DNA of 64,000 bases, taken from NCBI GenBank assembly GCA_039654915.1, contig CM077594.1, positions 13,887,001 to 13,951,000 of the forward strand, written 5' to 3'. Both the position numbers and the translations under genes were made by a program. Within the stretch, counting starts at the first letter, position 1. Each line of letters opens with the position of its first letter. Source of the stretch: Aquilaria yunnanensis. Taxonomy: Eukaryota; Streptophyta; Magnoliopsida; Malvales; Thymelaeaceae. Positions 12,201 to 24,480 of this stretch are shown here, in pieces. A model generated the notes under the pieces. The model was not told the DNA's origin. It did not search any database and saw only the letters and a list, made by a program, of their open reading frames with translations.

Positions 12201-15200
12201 AGTCTTGAGAAATAATCAAGATAATTATTGTGTAAAAAATGAGATGAATCCTTAAAGTGAGCGAAACTGGAAAGGAGTATGAGGGATTCAACAGTTCAGC
12301 TAAGAAAACTCTCCCTCCCCCCCCCCCCCTCTCTCCCTCTCTCTGCACTCCTCTCTCCCTCTCCCTCCCTCCCTCCCTCTCTCATGCGAGGACAAAAGAG
12401 TACCTGTTACATGTTGTTCCTGACAGTTTAATTGTTGCATAAACCATCGTCAAGCTAAATGTATGGAACACTCATCTCTCTCTCTCTCTCTCTCATTAGG
12501 GCACACAGAGCACATGTTAAGGCACACCTTGCCCCTGACAGTTTAATTGTCACATAAATCGTAAGAGTGAGTCTTTCTTTTCTTAATCTATCCTTTCTGG
12601 TGATGCCAGCATCATGCCTAATAACTGATATAGAACGTGCTATTGTTGTGTGCTTGAACCTTGTGTTAGTACCTTTATATTGTTCAAGGAAAGCGAATTG
12701 GATTTGTGGCCATTCTTGGCCTGCTTTTAAATTAATAACTTGTCCTGCCAGCAAGCCTGTGAAATTTTCTGTTTTCATGTTTGGCAACTCTGAAATTATT
12801 TGAAGATTGGTTGCCCTTTGGCTTATACAACTTCCTCATTTCCCTTTGGATCAGAGTTCAGTAATTAAATGCAGCTTTGTGCTGTCCATCCATAATAAGG
12901 CATTACTTTTTAGGGATAACTATTGTGGACATGAATTTCAGACTAAGAATGAAAACAGCTACTTACAGTCTGCAATGGAAACATTGGGTGCAGGTATCTA
13001 GCCAAGATACTGGCTCCTGAAGGTATGAAGGATGTTGCTGTGGGAGAACCAATTGCAGTCACTGTAAGTTATTAGTCTGAGCAGCTTGATTTATTCTTTT
13101 AACAGTGATAATGAGACTGATACTGACACAATGTAGAGTTACATCTGCATACTTTATTTGTGCATCTGTTGGACTTAAGGTTTATAGCAGTAGTAACTTA
13201 AACATCATAGTATTTATGCTCTTATCTTTGCAGGTTGAAGAACCAGATGATATTGAAGCAGTAAAAACTTCCTTCTCAAGCAAATCAGGCCGCAAAAAGG
13301 AAAAAGCAATCCATGATGAATCAAAAGCTGGCGTTCAAGAGCAGAAATCTGGTTTTACAAAGATCAGTCCGTCAGCCAAGTTGCTAATTGCAGAATATGG
13401 TTTAGATTCATCAATCCTCAGGGCATCAGGCCCTCATGGTACTTTGCTGAAAGGGGATGTCCTGGATGCAATTAAGTCAGGGAAGCTTTCTTCTAAAGTT
13501 GCTTCGCCTCAGGTAAAGGTACCATCACAACCTCACAGTCAGCCGTCAAAGTCTACTTCAACTCTATCATCACTGGATGCACCATCAGTAGATTATTTTG
13601 AAGATTTGCCAAATACTCAAATTCGAAAGGTACCTGCCGTAAACTATTTTGCAATAGAGTTTGCCTGTTATTGTTTTAAAAGAAATAAGGTTTTGACAAA
13701 GTTTTGTGTTACTCAGTCAACCTCATTTTATATGCTAAGATTCTGATGTGTCAGCATCTTAGCTGTACTAATTTCAGACACTGAAGAAGTGATATCATAA
13801 AATCTTCGTTCACAAGGGACCTGTTAGGGTTAAAGTTTGGCTCTGCCAATCGGGTTTGGGCTGATGCCTGAATTTCTCAAGCTGTTTAAAAAACTTATTT
13901 ATTTTCCACCTGACCTGTTCCGAATTGTGTGCCAAACCTGAACTGAACAATCGCAGCTCTGATTCAGCTTTGGTTTTCATTGGGTTGGCCCAGTTACCCA
14001 GCAACTCGGATGCTATGTTGACTGACTGGGTATTTTCACAGCTAGCTGTGGCCAGCGAATGAGTGAACCTGATGTGAAGAACACAGAGCATCAGTGGGCA
14101 ACAGTGCTGGGCAATTTGAGAGAATATCAACGGACTCACTGTAGCACAATGTGTGATGGGAGGAGGGGGAGAGTGAGGCAAGGAGGGCTACTGGCAACAG
14201 ATCTAGGGAAGAACAGAGGGAGAGACAGGATTTTGAGGATCCAAGATAAGTTTATTTGATAGAGAGAGAGAGACTGAGAGATGAGATGATGGATTGGTGA
14301 TGGCAGAAACATAGAGAGACAGAACAAGATGATGTATTGAATTGGTGAGAGTGGTGGCAAGTGACAATTGTGAAGTAATGAGAGTGGTGGACTAGGCCAA
14401 TAGAGTTTCTCTATTGTTGAGTAAGGGTGTGGGTTGGTAAGAGGGTAATGGTTGTCGGCTGAGTGGGCTTTATCGGTTTGGATGGGTTGGATCGAATTTA
14501 ACCCAACCTGATACTGAATTTGTCAGATTTATTCAGTTCTGATTTCATGTTCTCCTCTTGAACCCGACCTAAACCCAACAATTTGATTTGGGTTCAGATC
14601 AGAATTCAGGTTCATTTTTCAATTTTCACCCCGAGTCTGGACCCTAAGGATCTAGTGGGCTACGTTGTGAGAGGTTCTCTTCCATCCCTTAACCCTCCCA
14701 GTGAAGTTGGGATTTGGCCCCATGATTTTGGTTCTGACAAGGAAGGTCCTTGCTAGCTAAATGAGCTGACAATTTCCAAACCTTTGTCTCTTGTTTTATT
14801 TTAATGACTCTAATAAGAATACAATTTGCTATGGGTTGACTTGTGAATGCTGGAAAGTACATCTCATCAATCATAATAGAAGGGGCTAGAATTTTTTTGT
14901 GAGTTGGGCTCAAAACGGGCTTTGATCTTATGCCTCTGCTTTTTACTGCCTTTCCAGGTTATAGCTAAACGACTAGTGGAGTCAAAGCAGTCTACACCAC
15001 ATCTATACTTGTCTTCCGGTGGATTTTAATTATTTCGTTCATCATATCTGAATACTCGACCTTGATATCTTTTAATATTAAACCTGACAAGATTTGGTTG
15101 TCCATCAGATGTTGTGTTGGATCCTCTTCTTTCATTCAGAAAGGAACTCAAAGGTATGGAATTAGGCTATCATTTTCATCAGTTCATCTGTTTGTTGCTT

Positions 15201-17630
15201 CTAGTTTAGCTGACTGCTCATCTTCTATGATTTCTTGCTTCACAGAAAAGCATGATGTTAGAGTTTCAGTTAATGATATTGTCATCAAAGCTGTTGCAAT
15301 TGCATTGAGAAATGTGCCAGAGGCAAATGGTGAGATATTAATTTCCCAACATCATGGTTCATATTTTAACTCTTTCCATTTGTTTATAAAAAGAAATATG
15401 TTCTGAAAGAGTGAAATACAAGTCAATTCTCTCCACAACAACATTATAACAGAAAACTTGTCTAACACGAGAGTAGCTAGTTTTTAGAATTGAGTTGTGA
15501 TTATAAAATCTTTTGGCTGTTTGTGTTCTGATGTATATGTGTCATATAAGACAGATTTGTAATAATTGATGCTTGTAATGGTTGCCATATAAGACATTAC
15601 TGACCACTGCAAAAGATACGTGCCAAGTGTCTGATTGTTACCATACATGTTCAAGTCTATGATACAGTTATTCGTATAATACATGTTGAAGCAAATGAAT
15701 GCAGAAGGATGTCTTCTGTATGATGACATCCCCAAGTATGTGATTTTGTATTTCTTCTCTTTCCTATTCAATATGTGCAAACTCACTGAGTTGCTTTGCA
15801 GTTGAAAGATTTCCTTTTCTTCTGTTCTTTTCATTTGTTGGGTTGTATTTTACCAGAAGTGCACTTTTTTTGCTTCAGCTTAGTGAAGACATGAGTTTCA
15901 TGCTCTAGAAAGATTTCTGTTAATTATACATTTACCACTTCCATTTGCTGCAGCTTATTGGGATCATGTGAAAGAAGAGATTAGACTGTGTGACTCAATC
16001 GACTTATCAATAGCTGTTGCCACTGAAAAGGTCTGATTCCACCAATCCTGGTTTTGCTAAGGCCTGTCTGAACCCTTTTTCATATTGCTTTCTCTGTATT
16101 ACAGGGTTTGATGACTCCCATTGTTAGGAATGCTGACCAAAAATCAATTTCATCAATTTCTTCAGAGGTATCTTCCCACCTAGACTTCTCTTTGAGCATA
16201 GCAATGCTTTTCACAACTATCTTGCATTACATATTTAGCCTGGAGAGAACACCTGTGGCACCTTCTAACAAGGTTTAACATAGACTAATTTAGCATGAAT
16301 GCTCACTGTAGCAATGACTTAAAATGAACTATTTTTTCTTATTTTCCTGCTGTTGGTTGAGGGGAAAATGAGAACACCTGCTTCACACGCTAAAATGGGT
16401 TAAGAAACACAAATCAGTAATTTAGTGTGACAGCTGAAGTTATTGTTTCGGCCAATGTTCTATTCCTGTTTACTCATATTTGGTCTATTTTAAACTTCAA
16501 TTCAGGTCAAGCAACTAGCTGAAAAAGCACGGGCAGGGAAGCTTCACCCAAATGAATTTCAAGGAGGAACTTTTAGGTGCTTAATCTTTAGGACTTTCAT
16601 GGGTTTTCCTTGCCTGCTAATATTTCAGTAGTTTACACACACACACACAAACACACAGATTTTATATATATATATACAAAGTGCCTTTTTAGTAGTACAA
16701 ACTAAGACGCTGTTTGAATATTTTTGCAGCATTTCAAATTTGGGAATGTTTCCGGTGGACAATTTTTGTGCAATCATAAATCCCCCCCAGGTCTCTCTCT
16801 CTAGTGTGACATTTTGGCTGTGTACTTCACAGACTTTCCAAGTGGCACTAATGTGATTGTCTTGTAGTAACTTAGTGGTTTTGCAGCCCTTGTAAGAAAT
16901 GTTACATATGTTATGTTCTTGTTTTTCTTACAGATCTACATATATTTCTGTTTTTCAGGCTGGTATCCTTGCTGTTGGCAGAGGAAATGTTGTTGTTGAA
17001 CCAGTAGTTGGAAGTGATGGTAATTTGCTCGTTTGAATTCTGATGCCTGAAGAAACTCAACTGTGTTGTATGTCTTTGAATATATTTCTTCTCCTCTGGC
17101 AGGAATTGAAAGGCCTGCAGTTGTCACCAAAATGAACTTGATATTATCTGCTGATCATCGTGTATTTGAGGGGAAAGTTGGAGGTACGAGCATCTTGTTT
17201 GAACTCTCAAAAGTGATCCTTTTCCCATCTGTTATTCTTCTTTTTTTCCTCTCCCCTCGAATGTAGGCAGATATTTAGTTCATGAAATGGAAAATGAGCC
17301 AGTTAAGAGATTTTTATTCGCATTACCTTCAACCTCGCCCTTTCAATTTTTTAGTTGGAACAACAATAGATTGTTGGTGGAGTAAAAGGTGGAGTAATAG
17401 ATCCTTAATCCATTTTGATCATGTGTAAGGCAATACATATAGAATCCTCGGCCACTATTAAATGTCAAAGAAACCTATGTTCTACTAGAGGCAGAAGGAA
17501 GACGTGCTATAGAAAATTGCTGTCAAGTTTCTTGCTATTTCTAGGTCTAAAGTTTGCCTGTGACGTTGCAGGTGCTTTTCTTTCAGCAGTACGTGCAAAT
17601 TTTGCTGATATTCGGAGACTTATTTTGTGA
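6230..17630 (+). CDS. LTA3: Dihydrolipoyl acetyltransferase (E2) of mitochondrial pyruvate dehydrogenase
   Basis: This subunit transfers acetyl groups to CoA and forms the core of the mitochondrial PDH complex. Twenty-three exons join in frame: 6230-6333, 7091-7141, 7550-7604, 7672-7705, 8293-8339, 8433-8477, 8996-9069, 9310-9379, 10760-10948, 11056-11100, 11202-11275, 12994-13063, 13234-13629, 14958-15018, 15109-15153, 15246-15329, 15954-16030, 16105-16167, 16506-16576, 16730-16790, 16959-17019, 17103-17183, 17572-17630. The product is 638 aa, close to the plant family's usual length. The N-terminus ([19 protein letters not shown]) is Arg/Ser-rich and lacks acidic residues, as a mitochondrial presequence should. 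Two lipoyl domains follow (about 83-160 and 212-286), each with ETDKA; the lipoyl lysines are K126 and K252. An E3-binding domain starts at about 329 (KISPSAKLL). The catalytic domain (about 410-638) has SADHRVFEG with His611; the usual Asp of DHRxxDG is Glu615. ATG 6230 is the first in-frame ATG. The gene symbol follows resemblance to the Arabidopsis two-lipoyl E2. Confidence 0.95.
12310..12383 (+). repeat. Poly-C / CT low-complexity tract in intron 11 of the E2 gene
   Basis: An uninterrupted C run is followed by (CTCC)n and (CT)n. It lies deep within the large intron 11276-12993 and has no evident role. A second CT run lies near 12475-12494. Confidence 0.8.
13806..14690. repeat. Probable TE-derived insertion in intron 13 of the E2 gene
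   Basis: This part of intron 13 (13630-14957) is full of gggttgg / cccgacc / aacctgaac motifs, as at 14480-14600, in forward and reverse orientation. That composition resembles the subterminal regions of plant hAT MITEs (compare 51377-51869). I could not fix the ends or a target duplication. Confidence 0.3.
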
Positions 17631-18739
17631 TAACATTGAAAGGTTGAAAATAATTGACCAAGGAGCCTCCTAGTCTAGGGTCGCCCAAGAATCTTTCTGA
17701 AGCATGCTTGCTAATCTGTCTGCTGGAATACCTGATGCTGCAGCTAGTTCTGTAGCGCAATCCCAGGTGCAAATCCTTAACAAAGTGACATTTTTCAAGC
17801 AAGGACCAAATGCCAATGGTCCAGCTGATGTAAATTTTGGTTGCAATTAAGAAGAGATGAATGAGATCGTTGTATTTGTTTTTTTGGGGGGATAAATCTG
17901 TTACAATACCATTCCATTTTGAGCAAGAATAAGATGCACCTGTGTTGCTATTACAATTCAGTATTTTCTTGTGTTGGATTCTGCAATTGATGTTTATGAT
18001 TGCGTTATGAATCTATTTTGTTGATAGACCATTTCCTCGAGTCGAGACACTGGATGCTTCGATTTTCACCTGAAAAATTATCAGCTCACAGTCAATGGAA
18101 AACTTGTTAATAGCTTGAAACTGGTAAAATGTACCGTTGGCAAAATTTGCTGGTTTTGATGTAATTGTAAAACATCAAAATTTTTAAATGTTAATTGGGA
18201 CCATTTAAAACAATCTTTCATTAAATTCAAATTGTTATAATCTAAATATATACATATAAAGTAAGATATATTTAAGGGTGATTTTGACTTTTCTTAAGAG
18301 GGATTGTGGAGCTGATATATGACATACTTTTCCTTTTTAGTAACTATAATTTTTTACACATGGTCTGTCAGATATGCCTCTAACTCTATGAAGCAATACT
18401 CTAATGACATATGATGGTTAAAGCATACAATTGTTGACTTTTATTCAAAATTTGAATTACAAATAAACTAAACATGATTAAGTTGGGATTTAATTGAATT
18501 GAGTCATGATTGATGATAAACCGACTTTGGATTTATTTCTACCATTTTATGACATTTCATGTTTTTGAGTGAGATAAATATAAATTTCCGGCAACAAAAA
18601 TGAGCAAACTATAATTTTAACTAATGTCACGAAGTGTTTCGGAATATACCCAAATAAACCATCAAAACGAGTTTGCATATTGCCTACAAGTATATAGGAT
18701 ACATTTAGCGTTTACTATACATGAGCTTATGTCAGCTGA
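17631..18739. other. 3' UTR of the E2 gene, then intergenic DNA
   Basis: About the first 250-300 bases after the stop codon are of mixed composition and probably 3' UTR; no polyadenylation site can be fixed. From about 18170 the sequence is AT-rich, without ORFs or recognised repeats. Confidence 0.5.
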
Positions 18740-19930
18740 ACATTGCAGCATATATTTTTTATAGTAAATTTATCAATAAGATAAATTTTTATAATTAATT
18801 AAAAAAATTCTCACTCATAAATTTATGTAAATCAATTAAAATTTCCTTTAATGAAATTTTTGTGATTTAATTTCTTTATATTATATTTTTATTATTAAAA
18901 TGATTAGTTATAATCAAACTGTAAAATTGTTAAATATAGCATAATATATGCTTTGACACCATGGATTTTTTTTATCATTAAAAAATACTTCACTAAAAAA
19001 CTTTTATCTCTTATCAAATCATATTCCAAATCTTAATATTGAGAATAAATTTATTTAGAATAATTCACTTTCAATTTTAGCAAGTATGGATCAAATTTTT
19101 TTATTAAACCATAAAGCCTTTGAAGTAAATAACTCAAATTAAAAAAAAAACTCAATCATCAACGAGGAAAAGACTGTCTAAACATAAAATTATTTTTTAT
19201 TTATATTAATAAATTAAGGATTTAACCATTAACTTAATAAATGTAAAAAGAAAAGAAAAAAATAAATTAACCAAAGCCGAATTAACTTGAACCATACCCA
19301 AAAGTGGACAAATCGTAATGACTAAAATTTTGATTGAGAGAAATAATGAAGCAAAATGACAAAAATAGTTTGGGGACGAACAGAGGAAATGGAAAAACTT
19401 TATATATTAAGAGTTTACCATTTGACTTAATAAATGAAAATTAAAAAAAAAAGATGGAGAGATGATTTTCTAAAAAGCAAACAAACCATGGTGACCAAAG
19501 TTTACTTTAGAAGATAGTATCTAGAAAAACAAAGAAAAAAAGTTTGGGGACCAAGAAAGCAAAAAGAAAGATGATAGTTAAGTAATTATTAAATTCAGGG
19601 ACCAAAGCGTTGAACGGATCAAACATAGGGACTAAAATGGGAAATAGAAGCAATTTTGTGATCCAAAACATGTTTTAATACAAAAATAAACTTGAAACAA
19701 AAAGAAAATGGGAAAATAGAAACATAGGCCCTCAAAACGCTATTGTCTTTTGAAAATGTGATTGTGTTTCCAAAAGAATCAATTATATCCAAAAAGAAAT
19801 AAGGTTAAAAAAAAAAAAAAGACACAAACCGTTCATCATTGTTGATGAACTATGAGTGCCCCAACCCAAACTAAGTTCATTATTGTAACTATAGTTTACT
19901 GTTGTTGTATGAACAGTACCTCTTTCAACA
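18740..19930 (-). repeat. Dispersed repeat, copy B (inverted relative to copy A)
   Basis: The reverse complement of this stretch follows the same order of phrases as 640-1720: 'ttttcccatttt', 'tactatcttctaaagta', 'gagataaaagtttt' and 'actaatcattttaat'. The copies have diverged by many substitutions and indels. No coding sequence or terminal repeat was found; the extent is approximate. Confidence 0.6.
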
Positions 19931-20021
19931 AAATTTAGGGACCAAAACAGAATAAAAGAAATTTGCAGGGCTAGAAGAGGAGTTAGACACTTAGACCATC
20001 ACCACGGGAAAAGCCAAAATT

Positions 20022-20022
20022 T

Positions 20023-20050
<28 letters not shown>
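20022..20050 (+). repeat. (ATA)n microsatellite
   Basis: About nine tandem ataat-type trinucleotide units in AT-rich intergenic DNA. Confidence 0.85.
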
Positions 20051-20055
<5 letters not shown>

Positions 20056-20106
20056 AAATAGTGCAATTAATGTATTGTATAATTTAGCTATTTATTCATA
20101 TTTTAA

Positions 20107-20568
20107 CGGGAAACTTACAATTACTCCCCTGAGGTCTGCTCTAACCTATAGTTTGTACCATTTATTTTTAAAAACTTACATTTTGCTCATTGTGTTTTTT
20201 ACATTGTCTGATAATAACTTTTAAAACTTTATTTAAACTATATGATAATAATTTTCTAAAAATTTCAATCTCTTCAATATTTTTTTTATAGTTAATAGAT
20301 ATTTTAAATTATCATTTTTTCCTTTCTGTAAATGTATTTTTCTCTCTGTAATTGCATATCAGTATTTTTTAAAGGTTCGTTGGCTGTGACAAAAAATATC
20401 AAAAATCCTGAAATCACTAGAACATTATTATTAAATATTTGAAAATAGAGTTTCAGAAGTTATTGTTGGACACTGTAAAACAAATATGAGTAAAGTATAG
20501 GTTTTTTAAAATAGAGGGGGTAAAGTGTAGGTTAGACCAAACCACAGGGGGGTTTTTGTAATTTTTCC
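20107..20568. mobile_element. Mutator-type MITE, copy 1
   Basis: This 462-bp element is bounded by perfect 8-bp direct repeats tattttaa (20099-20106 and 20569-20576), extending to 8 of 9 as a 9-mer. Its inverted ends are about 40 bp: gggaaacttacaattactcc on the left, and aggaaaaattacaaaaaccc as the reverse complement of the right. It is clearly homologous along its length, in the same orientation, to 35382-35868. It encodes nothing. Confidence 0.8.
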
Positions 20569-20576
20569 TATTTTAA

Positions 20577-22222
20577 TTCAAGTTACCACTATCATCTAAT
20601 CTCTCCGCGTAATCATCATTATTTCTTCTTGGTTAGAACTCTTCTTTCATCTCTCATAAAACCGAACTGATTTTATTTTTCAAAAATCTATAGAGGCAAT
20701 GATCTCAAGTCTTCTCTCCTCAATCTTTATAAATCACCACAATTCTCTCACCTATTCGTTCACTCTGGTTCATCTTTTCTTTCTCCATTTTTTCCTTCCC
20801 CCTAACCCCCTTTTTTTTGTTTCACTAAAAAATCACAACTTTGTTGGGAGAGAGAGCCAAGAAGAATGCGATTCGGGAGACAACGAGAGTTTCCAATTTA
20901 ATAGTCAACACCGTTAACAGAGGCTTTCATTTTAGCAATCCAATTCAATCAACTTCAATCTATGAATACAACATCAATGACTTAGGAACCAAAGAGCAAA
21001 TGCAGAGAAAGTGTAGGGGGTAACAAGTGCATAATGTTCATTTGACAAGTAGTGACTTAAGTGATCATGGCCTTTGGGGGGATAAAACATAGAAAGAAAA
21101 TTATTATTTGTTAATCCATGAGCTTTAGAAACTTTCATTCTAAGCTTTTTTTTTTTTTGTTGTAAATTTTCATTTTTTTCATTTTTTTTAAATTAACAAA
21201 GTTGACTAAAAATTTGATAAAATTTTAAATAAATTATTAATGTTTTAAAAATAGTTGTTTGGTGATTAATTTTTGATATGATAAAAATTGGAAAAAAAAA
21301 ATATAACAAATTATATCACGTATTAATCTTCCTATCAAAAATCAAATGCTTTAAAGGTTTTGGAACAGAGAATAGCACTTTTTATATTTATGTTTTAACA
21401 ATAATTTCTGATACTTTATGGTAATTTTTAAGTTATTGTTTCAATGATAATACTTTTGTAATAATATTTTATTCCATTTAAATATATATTATTTTTTGAT
21501 ATCCAATATACTTGAAATTCTGGGACAACGCTGGGTATGTAAACTAGTTTTTTATAGTTAATGTGTCATTTAAATTATCAATCTTTTCTCTTTGAAAATT
21601 GAGTTTTTGTGCTAACTCAACCTTCTTATAGAGCTAGGATCCACTATGCAATACTTTATAAAGGTGGGCCCAATATGCAACAAACAAATGGTTGAGGATT
21701 GATTTGCAATGGTGACTACAAGTTTGAGAACAATGGTGCAGTTGCCAACATTGGAAAACCATCTTTTTCTTCTTTTAGAGGTTCCATAAGGAACTTAAAT
21801 CTGGTGGAGAGGGCTAATAAGTTTCATAGAACCGACTCTTAGATAGTTCGAGATTGACACTTGAATGACTATTAGCAGCAGACCTTGTCAAAAACAAAGT
21901 GCCTCCAAAGTGAGATAGCCTAAAAACGGAGGTGGTTCAGTAGAAGCTTGAGACTCGCTAGCCAGGTAATTGACCGCACGAATGGACCATTCCATGTAGC
22001 TCAAAAAGTAGTACTATTTGTCGCTTGAAGATCTCTAACAGAAGCATCAATGTTCAAAACTAATTGAAAACCCAACCACTTTGAGGACTTGGTGTCACTG
22101 ACATATGGCAGCTGAGAAAGGGGGATTCACTGGTGATGGAAGCCCCACTCCCTGCTACGCAGGGGCCAGGAAATTTGATTGCGTCGAGCACTGTTTTTGT
22201 CATACCAGAATGGACTTCAAAC
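20577..22222. other. Intergenic DNA, 3' of the DUF455 gene
   Basis: 20600-21030 has short ORFs without recognisable content. 21050-21600 is AT-rich. 21600-22222 has mixed composition and no intact ORF, and probably includes the 3' UTR of the minus-strand DUF455 gene. I looked for a decayed retroelement RNase H in the minus frames and found only an unconvincing match (about 22040-22080). Confidence 0.4.
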
Positions 22223-24288
22223 TTAACAATCTATGGCGGATTCTTTGAAAGCAAGAGGCTCATACCACTGAACGCCAAATCCGGCAGCTTTCCTTGCTTC
22301 TTCATTGAACGGTGGCTTCAGCGGTCCCCTAAAGTGTGTCCGAACAATGGCATGAAACTTCTGTATCACCTCCTCATCATCCATTACACCTCCATTTCCT
22401 TCGCTCTCAATCCCATTTGATGTGATCCTATCTTCGAATAGAGTGTCTGGACTTTTTGCTCGTAGACAGAGAAATTTGAACCACCTTATCCCAGCAGCAC
22501 AATGAGTAACCTCCTCAGGGTAAACAACTCTCTCCAATAAATCTGCTGTTTCATTGTCACCTCCATTACGAAAGCGACATATAGTTGTTGGCAAGACGTC
22601 AAGTCCCCTTGCCTGCATTTCCACTCCATTCATTAGATTGAAAACTTATGCATGAACCTCAAAGAGACCAACAGAACAAATGAAATTGGATATTTCAAGT
22701 GGTTCAAATTTTGATGAACCACTCATAGAGACTTTTCCTGATGATAACCTAAGAAGAAATTTCTTTTCTTTGCTACAAGCAATTTGCAGACAGCTTTGCC
22801 CTATAAAGGAATCCGATGGATCTGCCTTGTCAAGTTTCTATTTATACTACTAAAAGAGCAATGATGGCCCCATATAACAGACTTCTGATCACGAGCTGTA
22901 TGATCAGCAACTCTCACCAATGACATTGAAGTACCAGGTATCATGTGGCTCTGGACCACAAAATTATGGGTTATTTAATAAAATTTTCAAGGATGAGCAC
23001 CAACTTCTTTTACATGTTAATTTATATCCTAATGTGGGGAAAGAAGTCAAGTAAGCCAAGGATACATTAAGTGAATGGAAATATATGCACCTCATGGACA
23101 CAATGCTCAACTGCTAAACGTGACAATAGGTCCTTGGATGTAGCAGTTGCAGAGTCCCAAAGGCCATCATGAGCAGGTAAAGCACCATATGAAGATCCCA
23201 TCTCTTCCAGACGAGCTTTAAGCAGAGTGAAGTGCCGGCCTTCATCTTGTGCCACTTTCGCAAAATCTGTAAAAAAATCTCTTGGCATTGCCTCTTGCTT
23301 ACCAAAGCGTGCAATTATATCCTGCAAAAAGAGAACCACTGATGACTTGGTTTCTGTGAAAAACGAATAAATAAAAAAAATGCTTAAAAATACCAGAATG
23401 TAGTTTAGGAACTCCCATGGAGTCCTAAATGTTGCATCGACAATAAAATACTAATCTCAGTGCTAACATAGTACAAGATCAGACAGTGCATGGTCTTAAA
23501 AGTTAAACTGACCACCAATCGATATTCGAGGTTGCTAACTAGTGCTAAAATTTTCGTTCAGCTTCAAAATTCCAGCAAGACTTTTTTGAGAGTTTCTGGT
23601 TTGCCAGTTTGAAAGACATCATATAACATCTAACCTTAAAAGTAACGTTGCTTGTGTGCACATAAAATTCATCAGAGCCAGAAGAAAATATCTTGAATTA
23701 GCCTGTGCAAGTCTGCCAGAGCACGCAGCTGACTGGATTAAGTTATTCCTCAAATTGACAGATATGATTCAGCACGTCTAGAAGGGCCTAGAGTGAATAA
23801 ACCTAGAAATATCGTCCTATAAGATAGGCAGAAGCGAAGGATAAGAAGGTACCCAAGACAAGTCAATAGCCCAGCTCTCAGTGTGCACTAGGCTATGCAC
23901 AATAGCTTTCCTGCTCTGCAAGCTACCGGCTTTCCCAAGTTTAGGCATCAAACTTGGTGAAACCAATTTAACCTGCAAAGACCCATGTGGTAACAAACGC
24001 ATTATTCACTGACGCACTTCATCTAACATCTTTTAAACATGGACATAGAGGAATTGAAGCTAGATTTTTTGGCAAACAACGAGCAGAGACATTGGTGAGC
24101 CGCGCAGGACGATCTGGAACTGGAAGTTCAACAGCTGGATCGTAGGGGCGAAGGAAGCCCCCTTGCAGCCATCTGGAGGCAATTGAGTCGCCGAGTCGAG
24201 CCTTCTCAAACGGGTCGGGTGTGTTGAGCACCCGCAGAGCGGCTTCTACCAAGGTCTCGTCTTGTTCCTCCGATGTCGACGTGATCAT
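22223..24288 (-). CDS. DUF455 ferritin-like (putative diiron four-helix) protein
   Basis: Four exons join in phase 0: 24288-24091, 23972-23853, 23321-23091 and 22612-22223, giving 312 aa. The first donor (AAT|GTCTCT) is the weakest junction but keeps frame and the family's sequence (RLTN-VKLVSPSLMPKLGKAGS). The fold is ferritin-like: candidate metal ligands are E98 (HTESWAIDL), E133 and H136 (DEGRHF), E183 (HEARGLDV) and E217/H220 (YPEEVTH), spaced like two ExxH helices plus single Glu helices. The segment YGALPAHDGLWDSA is typical of DUF455. Plant members are annotated as ferritin-like proteins of unknown role, and I can give no reaction or substrate. There is no obvious targeting peptide. 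A Mutator-type element sits 193 bp upstream of the ATG, so the promoter is either very short or lies partly in transposon DNA. Confidence 0.9.
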
Positions 24289-24480
24289 CTCAACCCTTTT
24301 CTTGGATCAAAATTCCAGTGAAGCACAGTGGCCCATCCAGACTCCTGTCTTGGCGGGTTAAAATGTCTATCCAAACACTTTCGTCTTTCTGTTTATTGTA
24401 AGATTGGTCCCAGATTTGTCCCTCAGTCCGTCGCCATCTAGCAGAAATTTTAGGAAACGTCATCATTAGTTTCATACTTT

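Noticed and set aside
13105..13746. 213-codon ORF taken as a whole gene
   Set aside because: Only 13234-13629 is coding, as exon 13 of the E2 gene; the ends are read-through into introns.
22040..22080. Possible retroelement RNase H remnant (LNIDAS-like) on the minus strand
   Set aside because: The match covers a few residues and the flanking translation does not follow the family.
22133..22420. Plus-strand ORF of 95 codons
   Set aside because: It is antisense to exon 4 of the DUF455 gene, whose protein has clear family motifs; this ORF has none.
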